Shown piece by piece: positions 1 through 9,616 of a stretch of DNA of 64,000 bases (position 1 is the stretch's first letter; each line of letters starts with the position of its first letter). A program made the translations under genes and the position numbers. Source of the DNA: Bog-473 sp963807775 (lineage in GTDB: Bacteria > Actinomycetota > Acidimicrobiia > Acidimicrobiales > RAAP-2); NCBI GenBank assembly GCA_963807775.1, contig CAWECY010000005.1, forward strand, positions 372,001 through 436,000. The letters are read 5' to 3'. The notes under the pieces were generated by a model, which did not search any database, was not told where the DNA came from, and saw only the letters and a list, made by a program, of their open reading frames with translations.

Positions 1-348
1 CGTTCCTCCCGGCCGCTACTCGTTCGTCTCGAGGTTGACGGCCGTCTGCTGGAGAGCACGCTCGAGGTCGCAATGGATCCGCGCGTTTCGATCTCGCCGC
101 AAGCGCTCGCCGAGCAGTATGCTCTCGCCGACACGCGTTGTCGCGGTAATGAACGCGAGCTTTGCCAAGGCGGCGGCCGCATCGTCGGCGGGCCAACTGC
201 CGATGCCCAGGGCTATGACGCGCTCAACGACGCGGCGAGCGCCTTGCTGGAGATCGTTGACGGCGCCGATGCGCCGCCGACGGCGCAAGCCTCGGCGGCA
301 GTAAGCGGCCTCGAGCAACGTCTTAATGCGGTGGAGCGGCCGCGCTAG
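1..348 (+). CDS. C-terminal end of a sortilin/YTN-repeat glycosyl hydrolase-like protein (partial, frameshifted)
   Basis: Only the 3' end is in the window. Frame 1 reads into the motif AMDPRV followed by SPQALAEQYALADTR. The reading then fits best if it moves to the next frame (VVAVMNASFAKAAAA) and later returns to end at the TAG at 346-348 after ADAPPTAQASAAV. The MDPRV strand followed by a helical tail that ends in a 'PTAQ' segment is, from memory, the C-terminus of the large extracellular WD40/YTN (VPS10-like) glycosyl hydrolases common in soil bacteria. At least two indels are needed. The family call is an inference from the short tail. The protein would be secreted, but its N-terminus is not seen. 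Confidence 0.45.
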   Translation, partial: RSSRPLLVRLEVDGRLLESTLEVAMDPRVSISPQALAEQYALADTRCRGNERELCQGGGRIVGGPTADAQGYDALNDAASALLEIVDGADAPPTAQASAAVSGLEQRLNAVERPR

Positions 349-397
349 CAACCTCTCGTTGCGAGGGGCCATTGGGTGAACGCAGAACGGCTCGGTC

Positions 398-807
398 ATG
401 AAAAGACTAAGCGTATTTCTTGCCTGTCGTGATGCTTGCAGGCTATGCAATCCCCGTCGCCGCCGCCACCTCGAGCCTGACCGTGCACGCTCAACGCACA
501 AAATGGCTCCGGCGAGAACGGCACGCGCGACGCTGACGCAAGTCGGCGGCGACGTGAAGGTCGCGATCTCCATCCCGAACGGGCCGGCCGGACCGCAGCC
601 GGCGCACATTCACAGCGGAACCTGCTCGGCGCTCGGCGGCGTGGCGTATATCCGCTGACCAGCGTCGCGAACGGCAGCTCGACAACGACGATCAAGGGCG
701 TGACCATCGATCAGCTGCTGGCGGCCAAGTACGCGATCAACGTCCACAAGAGCGCGAACGATCTCGGCGTCTACGTCTCCTGCGGCAATATCATGCCGTC
801 GATGTAG
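398..807 (+). CDS. Secreted CHRD-like small protein (frameshifted)
   Basis: The ATG at 398 opens a short protein with a signal peptide (MKRLSVFL, then VMLAGYAIPVAAA in the next frame). A beta-rich body follows containing GDVKVAISIPNGP and AQPAHIHSGTC-like text (QPAHIHSGTC is seen). The tail, read in another frame, is LTSVANGSSTTTIKGV and INVHKSANDLGVYVSCG, ending at the TAG at 805-807. The HIHSGTC and VHKS segments resemble the Cu/Zn-SOD or CHRD type fold found in many small exported proteins. No metal-binding set is complete enough to claim an enzyme. At least three small indels are needed to read it through. The next gene converges on it with almost no gap. Confidence 0.5.
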
Positions 808-815
808 CGATGTAA

Positions 816-1770
816 TCAGCCGTCCGTAGCGGTCGGCATCGACGTTGCCGCCGCTGATGACGACGCCGACGCGCTTGCCGGCGAGCTCCGGAAAGCGTTT
901 GCAGAGGAGCGCGGCGAGCGCGGCGGCGCCGCTCGGCTCGATGACGAGCTTCATCCGCTCGAACGCAAAGCGCATCGCGTCGCGAAGCTCGTCGTCGCTG
1001 ACGGTGACGATCGCGCGCACGTGCTCGCGCGCGATCGCAAAGGTCAGCTCGCTCGGCGCGGTCGTCTGCAGTCCGTCGGCGATCGTCTTGGGAACGCGGA
1101 ATCGTGACGCGCTCGTCCTTCGCGCAGCGACTGCGCGAAATCGTCGCCCGCTTCCGGCTCGACGCCGTAGATCGCGATCGCCGGATCGACGGCCGTGCGC
1201 GGCGATCGCGGTGCCCGAGATCAGTCCGCCGCCGCCGACCGGCACGACGATCGCGTCGAGCGGGCCGACATCCTCGATCAGCTCCAGCGCAGCCGTTCCG
1301 GCGCCGGCGATGATGCGCTCGTCGTCGAACGGCGGAACGAGCGTCGCGCCGCGCTCGGCCGCGAGCGCCTCGCGCGATCTCTTCGCGGTGCGAGCGGCTC
1401 GCGATCGTACAGGACGATCTCGGCGCCGTAGCCGCGCGTCGCGGCCAGCTTCGCCGCCGGCGCGTCGTTCGGCATGACGATCGTCGCCGGCATGCCGAGC
1501 AGCCGCGCGGCCAGCGCGACGCCTTGCGCGTGATTGCCGCTCGAGAACGCGACGACGCCGCGCTCGCGCTGCTCGGGCGCGAGCGACGCCAAGAAGTTGT
1601 AGGCGCCGCGAAACTTGAAGGCGCCCATGCGCTGCAAGTTCTCGCACTTGACGAAGACCTGCGCGCCGCTGCTCGCATCGAGCGTGCGCGAGCGTAACGA
1701 CGGGCGTGCGATGCGCGACGCCCGGCCAGGCGCGCGGCCGCCGCGTCGATGTCGGCCGGCGTTACTGCCG
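816..1770 (-). CDS. Threonine ammonia-lyase / serine-threonine dehydratase, PLP-dependent (frameshifted)
   Basis: Segments in different minus-strand frames join into one fold-type II PLP enzyme. The N-terminus is TPADIDAAAARLAG. The lysine region is MGAFKFRGAYNFL, in which the K of KFRGA would carry PLP, followed by the phosphate-binding AFSSGNHAQGVAL. Then come PVGGGGLISGTA, and the C-terminal SGAAALAALL and VISGGNVDADR. Together they give about 315 residues, typical of the short biosynthetic or degradative enzyme without an ACT domain. The reaction would be threonine (or serine) to 2-oxobutyrate (or pyruvate) plus ammonia. Four or more indels are needed, and the natural stop is probably the TGA near 816-818. 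The exact start is unclear. Confidence 0.8.
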
Positions 1771-1778
1771 AGTCAGCG

Positions 1779-2146
1779 TCACTGCGGCGCCATGTGGAAG
1801 TCCCAGTTGACGACCTTTCCGTTCTCGTCGAAGCGCATCCGCTCGACGTACGTCGTGCTTTTCGAACTTTACGTCGAAGCAATGCCAACCCGGCTCGCAG
1901 TTCGCGGTCGTCTCTTTGATCGGAGATGAGCTTACCCTGCGCGTTGAGCTCGTCGGACCATTGTGCGACCTTGACGCGCGTGATCGTGACGCCTTGGGCG
2001 ATGTCGTTCTCGACCGGCCTCAGATCGTTGTTCATCACGGCGTGGGTGATGCGGTCGGCTTCGCGCTCGTTATTGATTCTGAAACGAACAGCCGGCCAGA
2101 GCGGCCGCCGCGACGCCAGCACGAGCACGCTTCGAACAAGTCTCAC
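1779..2146 (-). CDS. Small lipoprotein (frameshifted), unknown function
   Basis: The start is a GTG at 2146 that overlaps the prfC stop as GTGA. The N-terminus VRLVRSVLVLA, continued one frame over as GVAAAALAGCSFQN, is a lipoprotein signal peptide with lipobox LAGC. The mature part contains NNDLRPVENDIAQGVTITRVK, with a 7-9 residue helix-strand pattern. Next, after an indel, comes KETTANCEPGWHCFDVKFEK, and after another indel YVERMRFDENGKVVNWDF, ending in MAPQ at 1779. The two cysteines of CEPGWHC could form a disulfide in the periplasm. I do not recognise a family. It sits between prfC and the threonine lyase and is probably co-transcribed with them. Confidence 0.55.
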
Positions 2147-3763
2147 GATGCGACAGCCTCCGTCGCCGCGCTCGGCGGAGAACGGGCGTAAACGTAAGCT
2201 GCGGATTCCATTCTCGGCGAGCCGAACGCTCCACTCGCTCTCGAAGAGCGCGACCGGCGCGGCCGTTCCAATCCTCGACGAGCCTGGCGTTCGACGGCAG
2301 ATGCGCGCCGCGAGCGTGCTCGCGCTCGCCGGCGACGTGCCGCGCGAGCGTGAACGGCAGCGTCGAAACGAGCGTCTTGACGTTGTACTCCGATTCGAGG
2401 CGGTACTTCGCGACCTCGAACTGCAGCTCGCCGACCGCGCCAAGGATCGGCTCGGTGCGCGGCGTCCCCACGGATAGAACACCTGGACCGCTCCCTCTTC
2501 GCGCAGCTGCGCAGATGCCCTTTCCAAACGATTTGTAACTCGACGACGTCGATACTGCGCACGACTGCGAAATGTTCCGGCGCGAAGGCCGGAATCGGCG
2601 GAAAGCTCGACCGGGCGCTCCGTCGTAGAGCGTGTCGCCGATCGCGAAGGCGCCGGGATTCGCGAGGCCGACGACGTCGCCGGCGTACGCGGCGTCGACG
2701 ACTCGCGGTCGTCCGCGAAGAGCCGCATCGCGCGGGACAGGCGCACGTCTTTACCGGTGCGCGCGTTGCGCACCGTCATGTCGCGCTCGAACTCGCCCGA
2801 ACAGACGCGCACGAAGGCGACGCGATCGCGATGGCGCGGATCCATGTTCGCTTGAATCTTGAAGACGAAGCCGGTGAAACGCATCGTCGGCCGGGTCGAC
2901 GCCGGCGCGCGCGCGACGGCGGCGGCGCCATCTCGACGAACGTCGTCGAGGAAGAGCTGCACGCCGAAGTTCGTGACGGCGCTTCCGAAGAAGACCGGCG
3001 TCGTCGCGCCGCGCAGCATCGCATCGCGATCGAACGCGTTCGCCCGCGCCTTCGAGCAGCTCGATCCCGTCGCGGAACTGCGCGTAGACGTGCTCGTCAC
3101 GAGCGCGCGCAGCTGCGCGATCGCTCGGCGTCGGTCACCGCGACCGGGGCGCGCGTCGCGCCGTGCTCGGTGCGCTCGAAGAGATGCAGCGTCGTGCGTG
3201 GCGCGATCGTAGACGCCGCGGAAGCTCGTCGCCGCTGCCGAGCGGCCAGTTCATCGGGTACGCGCCGATGCCGAGCACGCTCTCGAGCTCGTCGAGCAGC
3301 TCGAGCGGATCGCGGCTCGGGCGATCGAGCTTGTTCATGAAGGTGAAGAGCGGGATGCCGCGCTCGCGGCAGATCGCGAAGAGCTTTTTCGTCTGCGGCT
3401 CGACGCCTTTGGCCGCGTCGATCAGCATCACCGCGCTGTCGGCGGCGAGCAGCGTGCGATACGTGTCCTCGCCGAAATCTTGGTGGCCGGGCGTGTCGAG
3501 CAGGTTGATCGTGTAGCCGCCGTACGGAAACTGCAGCACCGTCGAGGTGATCGAGATGCCGCGCTCGCGCTCGAGCGCCATCCAGTCGCTGGTCGCCTGG
3601 CGCTGCCGCTTGCGCGCCGCGACTTGTCCGGCGACGTGAATCGCGCCGCCGTAGAGCAGCAGCTTTTCGGTCAGCGTCGTCTTGCCGGCGTCGGGATGCG
3701 AGATGATCGCGAAGGTTCGCCGCTTGCGAACCTCCTCGCGCGATCGTCGTCGTTCTCACTCAT
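2143..3763 (-). CDS. prfC: Peptide chain release factor 3 (frameshifted)
   Basis: This is a translational GTPase that recycles RF1/RF2 from the ribosome. Seen are FAIISHPDAGKTTLTEKLLL (P-loop, continuous after one indel), the switch region RERGISITSTVLQFPY, the G3 motif LLDTPGHQDFGEDTYRTL, and G4 as FMNKLDR. The RF3 features TYPMNWP-like (seen as AYPMNWPLGSGDE) and GAVGELQFEVAKYRLESEYNV also appear in one or another frame. The length is about 535 residues, as in the family. The start ATG at 3763 overlaps the stop of the preceding gene (ATGA). Six or so indels are spread over the gene. All domains are present, so I read these as sequence errors rather than loss of function. Confidence 0.88.
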
Positions 3764-4228
3764 GGCGCAGCCGGCTGATAGACGCGCAGCTCGGCGCCCT
3801 GCGCCGACTCGCGGAGCATCGCGAAGAGCCGCCGGCCGCGCGATAAAAGTGCACGCGCGGCGGAATGCGCAGACGGTCGGCTCCGCGGCGCACGACGGCT
3901 TCGTCATCCGTCGATCGCGATCGTGCAATCGCCGTACTCCAAGCGCTGCCGGCGGCACGATCTGCACCGCGCCGCGCGGCAAATGCGCCGCACGTACTGC
4001 GCGCGAGCCGGTCGACTCCGACACCTGCGTCAAACATTCGGGAAGCGCCGAAAGCGCCCACGGCGCATCGCCGCGAAGCGCGCGACCGCCGTCGCCGTCA
4101 GACGCTCCGCGGTGCCCGGCTTCGCAGCTACGCGCGCGTAGACCGAGGCGATCTTGATGCGAATCAGATCGCGATTCACCCAGGCCGCCACCAGCAGGCG
4201 CGATGCCGAAAACGATCACCGTCGACAT
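3760..4228 (-). CDS. Hypothetical membrane-anchored protein (frameshifted)
   Basis: The ATG at 4228 begins MSTVIVFGIA and, one frame over, continues RLLVAAWVNRDLIRIKIA. This is a short N-terminal hydrophobic anchor followed by a basic stretch. Downstream segments ALRGDAPWALSALPECL, DDEAVVRRGADRLRIPPRV and HFYRAAGG can be joined with about three indels. They end in VYQPAAP at a TGA overlapping the prfC ATG. No catalytic motif or known domain is visible. Tight coupling to prfC (ATGA) suggests co-transcription but not a function. Confidence 0.45.
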
Positions 4229-4257
4229 TGCAGCAGATATTTTAGCACAGACCGCGC

Positions 4258-5345
4258 TTACGCCGTCGGAGTTTCAATCGTTATCCGCGCGGCGCCGACC
4301 GCGTAGTCGCTCATGCCGTAGTAGACGTCGTAGACGTGCTCGCCGAGGTCGGGGCGCGGATCGAGCCCGGTCGGGAAGACGACGTTGTCGACGATGCCTT
4401 TGCGCTCTTCCTTCGATTCGGGCGTAAGAACCGGCTCGGGCGAACGATAGAGAATCTCGGTCCGGGCGCTCCAAATCGTGGATGACGATGCCGGCGCTGT
4501 AACGCAGCGACGGCTTGCGGCCGCCGACGGCATCGACGCCGTGAAAGAGCGACAGCCAGAGTCGTTCCGTCGAAGCGATCGCGCACCGGCGGCGTGCCCG
4601 CGCCGATCTTGATCGATCCCCACTGCTCGTCGGGCGAGAGCACCAGGCGCTCTCGGCAACGTTGCAGAGATTGCTGCGATCTTTGAGCACGGGATCTAGC
4701 GGCACGTACGCGATGCGAATCGACTCGCGATCTTCGAACGGCATCCGCTCGATCATCGGAATCGCCGCGCGCCCGTCGACGCTCGAGAGATGCAGCATCG
4801 GGCGATGGTAGAAGGCCAAGCACTTGCGCCCCTTCGGCGAAAGCACCGGCTCGGGAAAGAAGGCGGCGTCTTTGTCGTCGCCGACGACGTTCGCGGAGCC
4901 TGCGAAACGAACCAGCCCGAGCCGCTCCCAGTGATAGGCGTCTTTCGAGAGGGCGATCGCGATACGCGGCCCGTCCGGTCCGAAGGCCGTATACGACATA
5001 ACGTACGATTCGAGGACGGGTATGTACGTAACGCGCGGATCTTCGCAGCCGTAGCCGGGATGCGGCCGCACTTCGTATGGCGCCTGCGGCTCGAGCGCAA
5101 AACCGAGCCGCTCGCAAGCAAATCCGTCGGGCTCTTGGCGCAATCGCAACCGTCCCAACGCGCGAGATGTTGCCGGCGGCGACGCAGCGCGGATAGAGCA
5201 GCAGCTCCCGCCGCGGCGTGCGCGCGGCCGCCGGATTCAGAACTCCCCCGGCTTCGCTCGGGCTTCCATCGGGTTCGAGGCACGATGCCCACGAGCGCTC
5301 GACGCTCGCCTGCAGCCGATCGAGCGACGAACACGGTGCGGTCAC
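4258..5345 (-). CDS. GH130-like glycoside phosphorylase/hydrolase (frameshifted)
   Basis: The fragments assemble into a five-bladed beta-propeller protein of about 360 residues. The seen motifs are LNPAAARTPR and LLLYPRCVAAGN, then YGCEDPRVTYIP (the CEDPR motif is characteristic), VMSYTAFGPDGPRIAIALS, DKDAAFFPEPVLSPKGRK and YHRPMLHLSS. The C-terminus carries VDNVVFPTGLDPRPDLGE and VYDVYYGMSDYAVGAA. These fit family GH130 (beta-1,4-mannosyl phosphorylases and mannosidases). The catalytic Asp of that family lies in the DPR-type motif. The GTG start at 5343-5345 overlaps the upstream lipoprotein stop (GTGA). There are three or more indels. Mannoside specificity cannot be read from the sequence. 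Confidence 0.75.
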
Positions 5346-5782
5346 GGCAAGTAGGTCGTCGCAATCGGCTCGTCGCTGGGCGTTACGACCTCCACGCGAA
5401 CGCCGCGCCGATAGACGCTATTGGGAACGATCCAGAGTGTATAGGTCCGATACTGGCGCTGAGGGCTCGCCGGCATCGGCAGGCGCCTGCTCGAAGGCGA
5501 CAACGCGCACGCGCTGGGGATTGGCGCCGATGGATTCGACGATCTGCTTGTAGCCGGTGCGGTCGTGCGGCCCCATAAGCAAGACAACGCCGAACTCAAC
5601 TTTAAAGTGGATCGGTGCATGGATGCCGACCTTGCTCAGGTCGGTCGCATCGCGCACGACAGGATCTGGTTGCCTCCGAGAACCGCGGTCGTTCCAGCGG
5701 CAAGCGTCTTTACGCGCACTTCGCGACATCCGACCAGCACGATGAGCCCCAAGGCTAGACCTGCCAGGGTCGACCAGCGCAT
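5342..5782 (-). CDS. Lipoprotein of unknown function (frameshifted)
   Basis: The ATG at 5782 gives MRWSTLAGLALGLIVLVGC, a clean lipoprotein signal ending in lipobox LVGC, followed by REVRVKTLAAGTTAVLGG. After one indel the reading continues with KVGIHAPIHFKVEFGVVLLM, GYKQIVESIGANPQRVRVV and FEQAPADAGE. After another indel it ends LWIVPNSVYRRGVRVEV and IATTYLP. The pattern of alternating strands suggests a small beta-sandwich anchored in a membrane. It lies directly upstream of, and overlaps, the GH130-like gene, so a role with that enzyme is possible but unproven. Confidence 0.5.
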
Positions 5783-5893
5783 CACGGCACGACCGCTTCG
5801 CCCGCACCCACCGGCGGCCTCCCCGCATCTTCAAAATTTTATCTCCCATTTGTCGTTGCCGTCGGGGCGCGACGGAGCTACGCTGAGGGTCGG

Positions 5894-7694
5894 ATGAAAC
5901 GAGTGCTCCATCTCGCAGTCGCGGCGGACTTCGTCGCCCTGATGACCGTCACGCTCGGCAGCTGGACCCGGATCAACGGCGCGGGGCTAACCTGCCCCGA
6001 TTGGCCGCTCTGCCGCGGGCAACTCATCCCGACGATGACGGGGGGAACGCTCTGGGAATGGACGCATCGCCTGCTTGCGTTTCTCGTCGCGCCGCTTGAC
6101 GATCGCGCTGGTTGCGGCCGCATGGCCGCAGCGCCGCCGCTCGCCCTTCATCGGACCAACGCTTGCCGTCATCGCCACACTGTTCTTGGTTCAAGTCGTG
6201 CTCGGCGCCGCAACCGTTCGTCTGCAGAATGCGCCCTTCTCGGTGGTGCTGCACTGGGGCGCTGCGATGGCGTTCATCGCCGCGCTCTCCGCGATGGCCG
6301 TCTTTGCCGCCGCTTTGCCGGCGTCGGCAACGCCGCTGCAAGCCGTCTCGCCCGGGCCGGCGCGTCTGCTTCTCGCACTCTGTTCGACGGCCACCCTGGC
6401 CTTCGTCACCATGTGCATCGGCGCGTACGTGAGCTCGAGCGGCGCGGGACTTGCTTGCCTTTCCATTCCGGAATGTGCGGGGAACGTTATCGTTCGTACG
6501 CCCGGCGAGTACGCGCAGATGCTGCATCGCGCCGTCGCGGCCGCAACGCTGATCCTCGCGGCCGCTTCGCTCGCGCTTGCGTGGGCAGGCCCGGCCTCGG
6601 AGCGCCTGCGCGCCGCGGTTGCATCCGGCATGGGCTTGATCTGCCTGCAAGTCGTCCTCGGCCTGCTCAACGTCGCGCTGCGCCTGCCGGTGGATCTGCG
6701 TGAAGCGCACGCGGTCAACGCCGCACTGGTTTTCTTGACGTTCTTCGTCGCAACGATCTTCGCGATGCTGGATGAAGCGGCGCGGGCGCGCGCAACCCAT
6801 GCGGGCGAGCGGGACCGGCCAGTGACGGTAATCGCGCGCATCGGCGACTACTACGAGCTTTCGAAGCCGCGCATCATCGTGCTGCTGCTCATCACGACCG
6901 CGGCGTCCATGGTAATGGCGGCGCGCGGCGTTCCGCCGCTCGCACTGTTCTTTTGGACGCTGGCGGCGGGCGCGCTCGCGGCGGCCTCGGCCGGCGCGTT
7001 CAACTGCATCTGGGATGCCGATATCGATCGCATCATGAAGCGTACTGCCTGGCGCCCGATCCCGCAGGGCCGCATCTCCAAGCGCAACGCGCTGATCTAC
7101 GCGGTATTGGCAGGCGGCCTATCGTTTTCACTCTTCTACATATTCGTTAACCCGCTGGCCGCCTGGCTGTCGCTGGCCGGGAACTTCTACTACGTCGTGA
7201 TCTATACGATTTGGCTCAAGCGGATTACGCCGCTGAACATCGTCATCGGCGGCGCCGCCGGCGCCGTGCCGCCGCTGGTTGGCTGGGCCGCCGTTACGCA
7301 CGCCGTCGGCGCGCCGGCGCTGGGACTCTTCGCTTTGATCTTCCTCTGGACGCCGCCGCACTTTTGGTCGCTTGCGCTGATGACCGAGACCGACTATGCC
7401 AAAGCGAACATTCCGATGTTCCCCAACGTCTACGGCCGCGAGCGCACCAAACGCGAGATCGTCTACTACACGGTCATCTTGATTGCCGCGTCACTTTTGC
7501 TCTATCCGCTGCACGTCATGGGCGCGCTCTATTTCGGCGCGGCGGCGGTGCTGGGGGGAATCTTTCTGCTCGACGCCTTGCGCACGTGGCGCGGCCACAA
7601 CGAGACGAGCGCGGCGCGGCAGCTTTTTCGCTACTCGCTGATATACCTTGCGCTGATGTGCGCGGTGATGGTGATCGACCGAATCGTCTCGTGA
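5894..7694 (+). CDS. ctaAB: Fused heme A synthase (COX15/CtaA) - protoheme IX farnesyltransferase (CtaB), one frameshift
   Basis: The first half (about residues 1-300) is an eight-helix CtaA. It has GSWTRINGAGLTCPDWPLC and EWTHR near the N-terminus, HWGA, a second SSGAGLACLSIPECAG motif, LHRAVAA and REAHAVNAA, so both sets of heme-ligand histidines are present. The second half (about residues 315-600) is CtaB: YYELSKPRIIVLLLITT, then NCIWDADIDRIMKRT, the DxxxD prenyl-diphosphate site, and LWTPPHFWSLAL. Together they convert heme B to heme O to heme A in the membrane for the cox genes nearby. A single indel near 6090 splits the N-terminal 65 residues from the rest. The order CtaA then CtaB in one chain is unusual. 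Its stop overlaps the next start (GTGA). Confidence 0.92.
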
Positions 7695-9019
7695 GCCGCC
7701 TGCTCTGGACGCTTACCCTCGGCGTCTTCGCCGGAGCGCTGGACCTGAGCGTGCTCTCGCCCGCACTGCCGGCGCTCGGTCGCGAGTTTAGCGTTCAAAC
7801 CGGCGACCTGGCCTGGGTCTTTACGCTCTACCTCCTGGTTACCGTTCTGTCGATTGCGCTCGCGAGCGCGTTGGCCGATCGATATGGGCGCCGTTGTGTC
7901 TACCTCACCTGCATAGGACTCTTCGCGGCGGGAAGCATCGTTGCGATCGTCGCGCCGAACTACGCCATCTTCCTCGCAGCGCGCGCGATTGCGGCGCTTG
8001 GCGCCGGCGGAATCTTTCCGGTCGCGACCGCAACGATCGGCGACGTCGTGCCGGCCGAGCGGCGCGGTGCGGCACTGGGCATCGTCGCGGCAACGTGGGG
8101 AGTTGCGGCCATCATCGGCCCGAGCATCGGGGGCGTGATCACCCATTACCTCTCCTGGCGATACATCTTCGTCGCAAATCTTCCGCTCGCGGGCGTCGTC
8201 ATGTTGCTGGCAGCCAGAGAGTTGCCCTCACGTGCGCCGCGAGCGCGCGAATCGCTCGACGTGGTGGGGCTGGTCTTGCTCTGCAACGGGCTGCTGTTGC
8301 TGATGGACGGGCTGATTATCTCCCGGTCGTTGATCGCGCTTGGCGGCGTTGCAATCCTCATCGGCTTTGCGTTCTGGGAACGCCATACGCGCAACCCCAT
8401 CGTTCCGCTCGAACTGCTGCGCACGCCGCAGTTGGTACGAACCTACACGCTGGAGCTCGTCGTGGGCATGCTGGAGGGCTCGCTCTTCTTCATCCCGGCG
8501 GTGCTCGTCGGCGCCGACGGGCTCTCCGCGGCGGCCGCGGGTTTCGCTGCCGCGCTCGGCGCGCTCGTCTTCGTGATCGTCATTCCAGCCTCGGGACGCG
8601 CGCTCGACCGGATCGGCAGCCGCGACGTTCTCTTAGCCGGAGCGATATTCAGCGAGGTCGGCCTCGCGCTCTTCGCCCTGTTCTTCAACTGGCTCCCGCT
8701 AGCGCTGCTGGCGATCGTCATCGCCGGCGGCGGCTTTGGCGCACTGCTGGGCGCGCCGACGCGCTACATCGTTACCAATGAAGCGCCGAGCTACGCGCGC
8801 GCAACGGCGATCGGGCTTCTCAGCCAGGCGCTCATCGTCGGACAGATCCTGGGCAGCGCGCTGGCGGGTGGCCTCATGAGCGCCGCGCCGAGCGACGTCG
8901 CCGGCTACCGGCACGCGTACCTCGCGTTCGCCGCGGTCGCGTTCGTCGCGCTCGTTTTGGCCGCTTCGCTCAAGTCGCGCCACGAAGAACGCAATGCGCC
9001 GGCCGAGGCGGCGGCGTAG
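7691..9019 (+). CDS. MFS transporter, DHA (drug:H+ antiporter) type
   Basis: This intact 442-residue protein starts at the GTG overlapping the ctaAB stop. It has at least 12, perhaps 14, membrane helices. Motif A is seen as ALADRYGRR between helices 2 and 3, and the antiporter motif C as WGVAAIIGPSIGG in helix 5, both typical of drug-efflux families. A second basic cytosolic segment (GRALDRIGSRD) follows at mid-protein. The likely role is proton-driven export of a small toxic molecule; the substrate is unknown. It is translationally coupled to ctaAB upstream and to the membrane protein downstream. Confidence 0.85.
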   Translation: MSRLLWTLTLGVFAGALDLSVLSPALPALGREFSVQTGDLAWVFTLYLLVTVLSIALASALADRYGRRCVYLTCIGLFAAGSIVAIVAPNYAIFLAARAIAALGAGGIFPVATATIGDVVPAERRGAALGIVAATWGVAAIIGPSIGGVITHYLSWRYIFVANLPLAGVVMLLAARELPSRAPRARESLDVVGLVLLCNGLLLLMDGLIISRSLIALGGVAILIGFAFWERHTRNPIVPLELLRTPQLVRTYTLELVVGMLEGSLFFIPAVLVGADGLSAAAAGFAAALGALVFVIVIPASGRALDRIGSRDVLLAGAIFSEVGLALFALFFNWLPLALLAIVIAGGGFGALLGAPTRYIVTNEAPSYARATAIGLLSQALIVGQILGSALAGGLMSAAPSDVAGYRHAYLAFAAVAFVALVLAASLKSRHEERNAPAEAAA

Positions 9020-9615
9020 TGAAACGTAGCCTCTTCGATCGACGCTACAACGGTCTCGCTCGGCGCCGCTGGACCGCCGCCGAACGCCGCATCGTGTGGC
9101 GCGGCCTCAGCGGGCGCCTCGCACTCGCGATCGAGCCGCTCGTTGGCATGCTTTTCATGGTGCTGCTGACGTGGGGCATCGTCTATCGCGCCGCCCACGT
9201 TCCCTCCGATGCAACCCTCATCAAAGTCGCGTGGATCTTTGCGCTCGGCGCCGTCGCCTTCGCCGGGTACTTCGTCGCGGTGCTCGTCGCGCCGTTTGCC
9301 GCGTACTTACAGACCTTTGCGCCGATCTACATTCTAGACGGCTACGTTCGCTATCGTGAACCCGACGAACGCTCGCGCGTCGACGCCTCCGGCTACGCGG
9401 CCGCGCTCTTCGCGGACCGCACGGTAGCATGCGAATGGGAGTGGCTCGGCAAACGCCGCTTACCCAACGCGACGATTCCGGCACACATCGAGTTTTCCGT
9501 GTATGCGGGCATTCACAAAATTGATGGCAAGTCCACGGGGCTGCTCCCGGACGATCAACTCCCGCTGCTTGCGATCGGCATCGCCACGCGCCGTGGCCGC
9601 CGCGCCGATCTGTAA
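9019..9615 (+). CDS. Hypothetical two-helix membrane protein
   Basis: The 198-residue protein has a GTG start sharing one base with the MFS stop. The N-terminal 35 residues are basic. Two membrane helices follow (around residues 35-60, LAIEPLVGMLFMVLLTWG, and 70-95, FALGAVAFAGYFVAVLVAPF). A soluble domain comes after them, containing YILDGYVRYRE and CEWEWLGKRRLPN. I do not recognise a family. It is the last gene of the ctaAB operon and meets the GloVer-repeat gene stop to stop with a single base between them. Confidence 0.6.
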   Translation: MKRSLFDRRYNGLARRRWTAAERRIVWRGLSGRLALAIEPLVGMLFMVLLTWGIVYRAAHVPSDATLIKVAWIFALGAVAFAGYFVAVLVAPFAAYLQTFAPIYILDGYVRYREPDERSRVDASGYAAALFADRTVACEWEWLGKRRLPNATIPAHIEFSVYAGIHKIDGKSTGLLPDDQLPLLAIGIATRRGRRADL

Positions 9616-9616
9616 A

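Noticed and set aside
610..3100. Long minus-strand open frames (for example 791-3100, 769 codons) across the lyase, lipoprotein and prfC genes
   Set aside because: They are mosaics: real segments of three different genes joined by high-GC shadow sequence rich in Arg/Ala. The motif-bearing pieces switch frames, so the long frame is not one protein.
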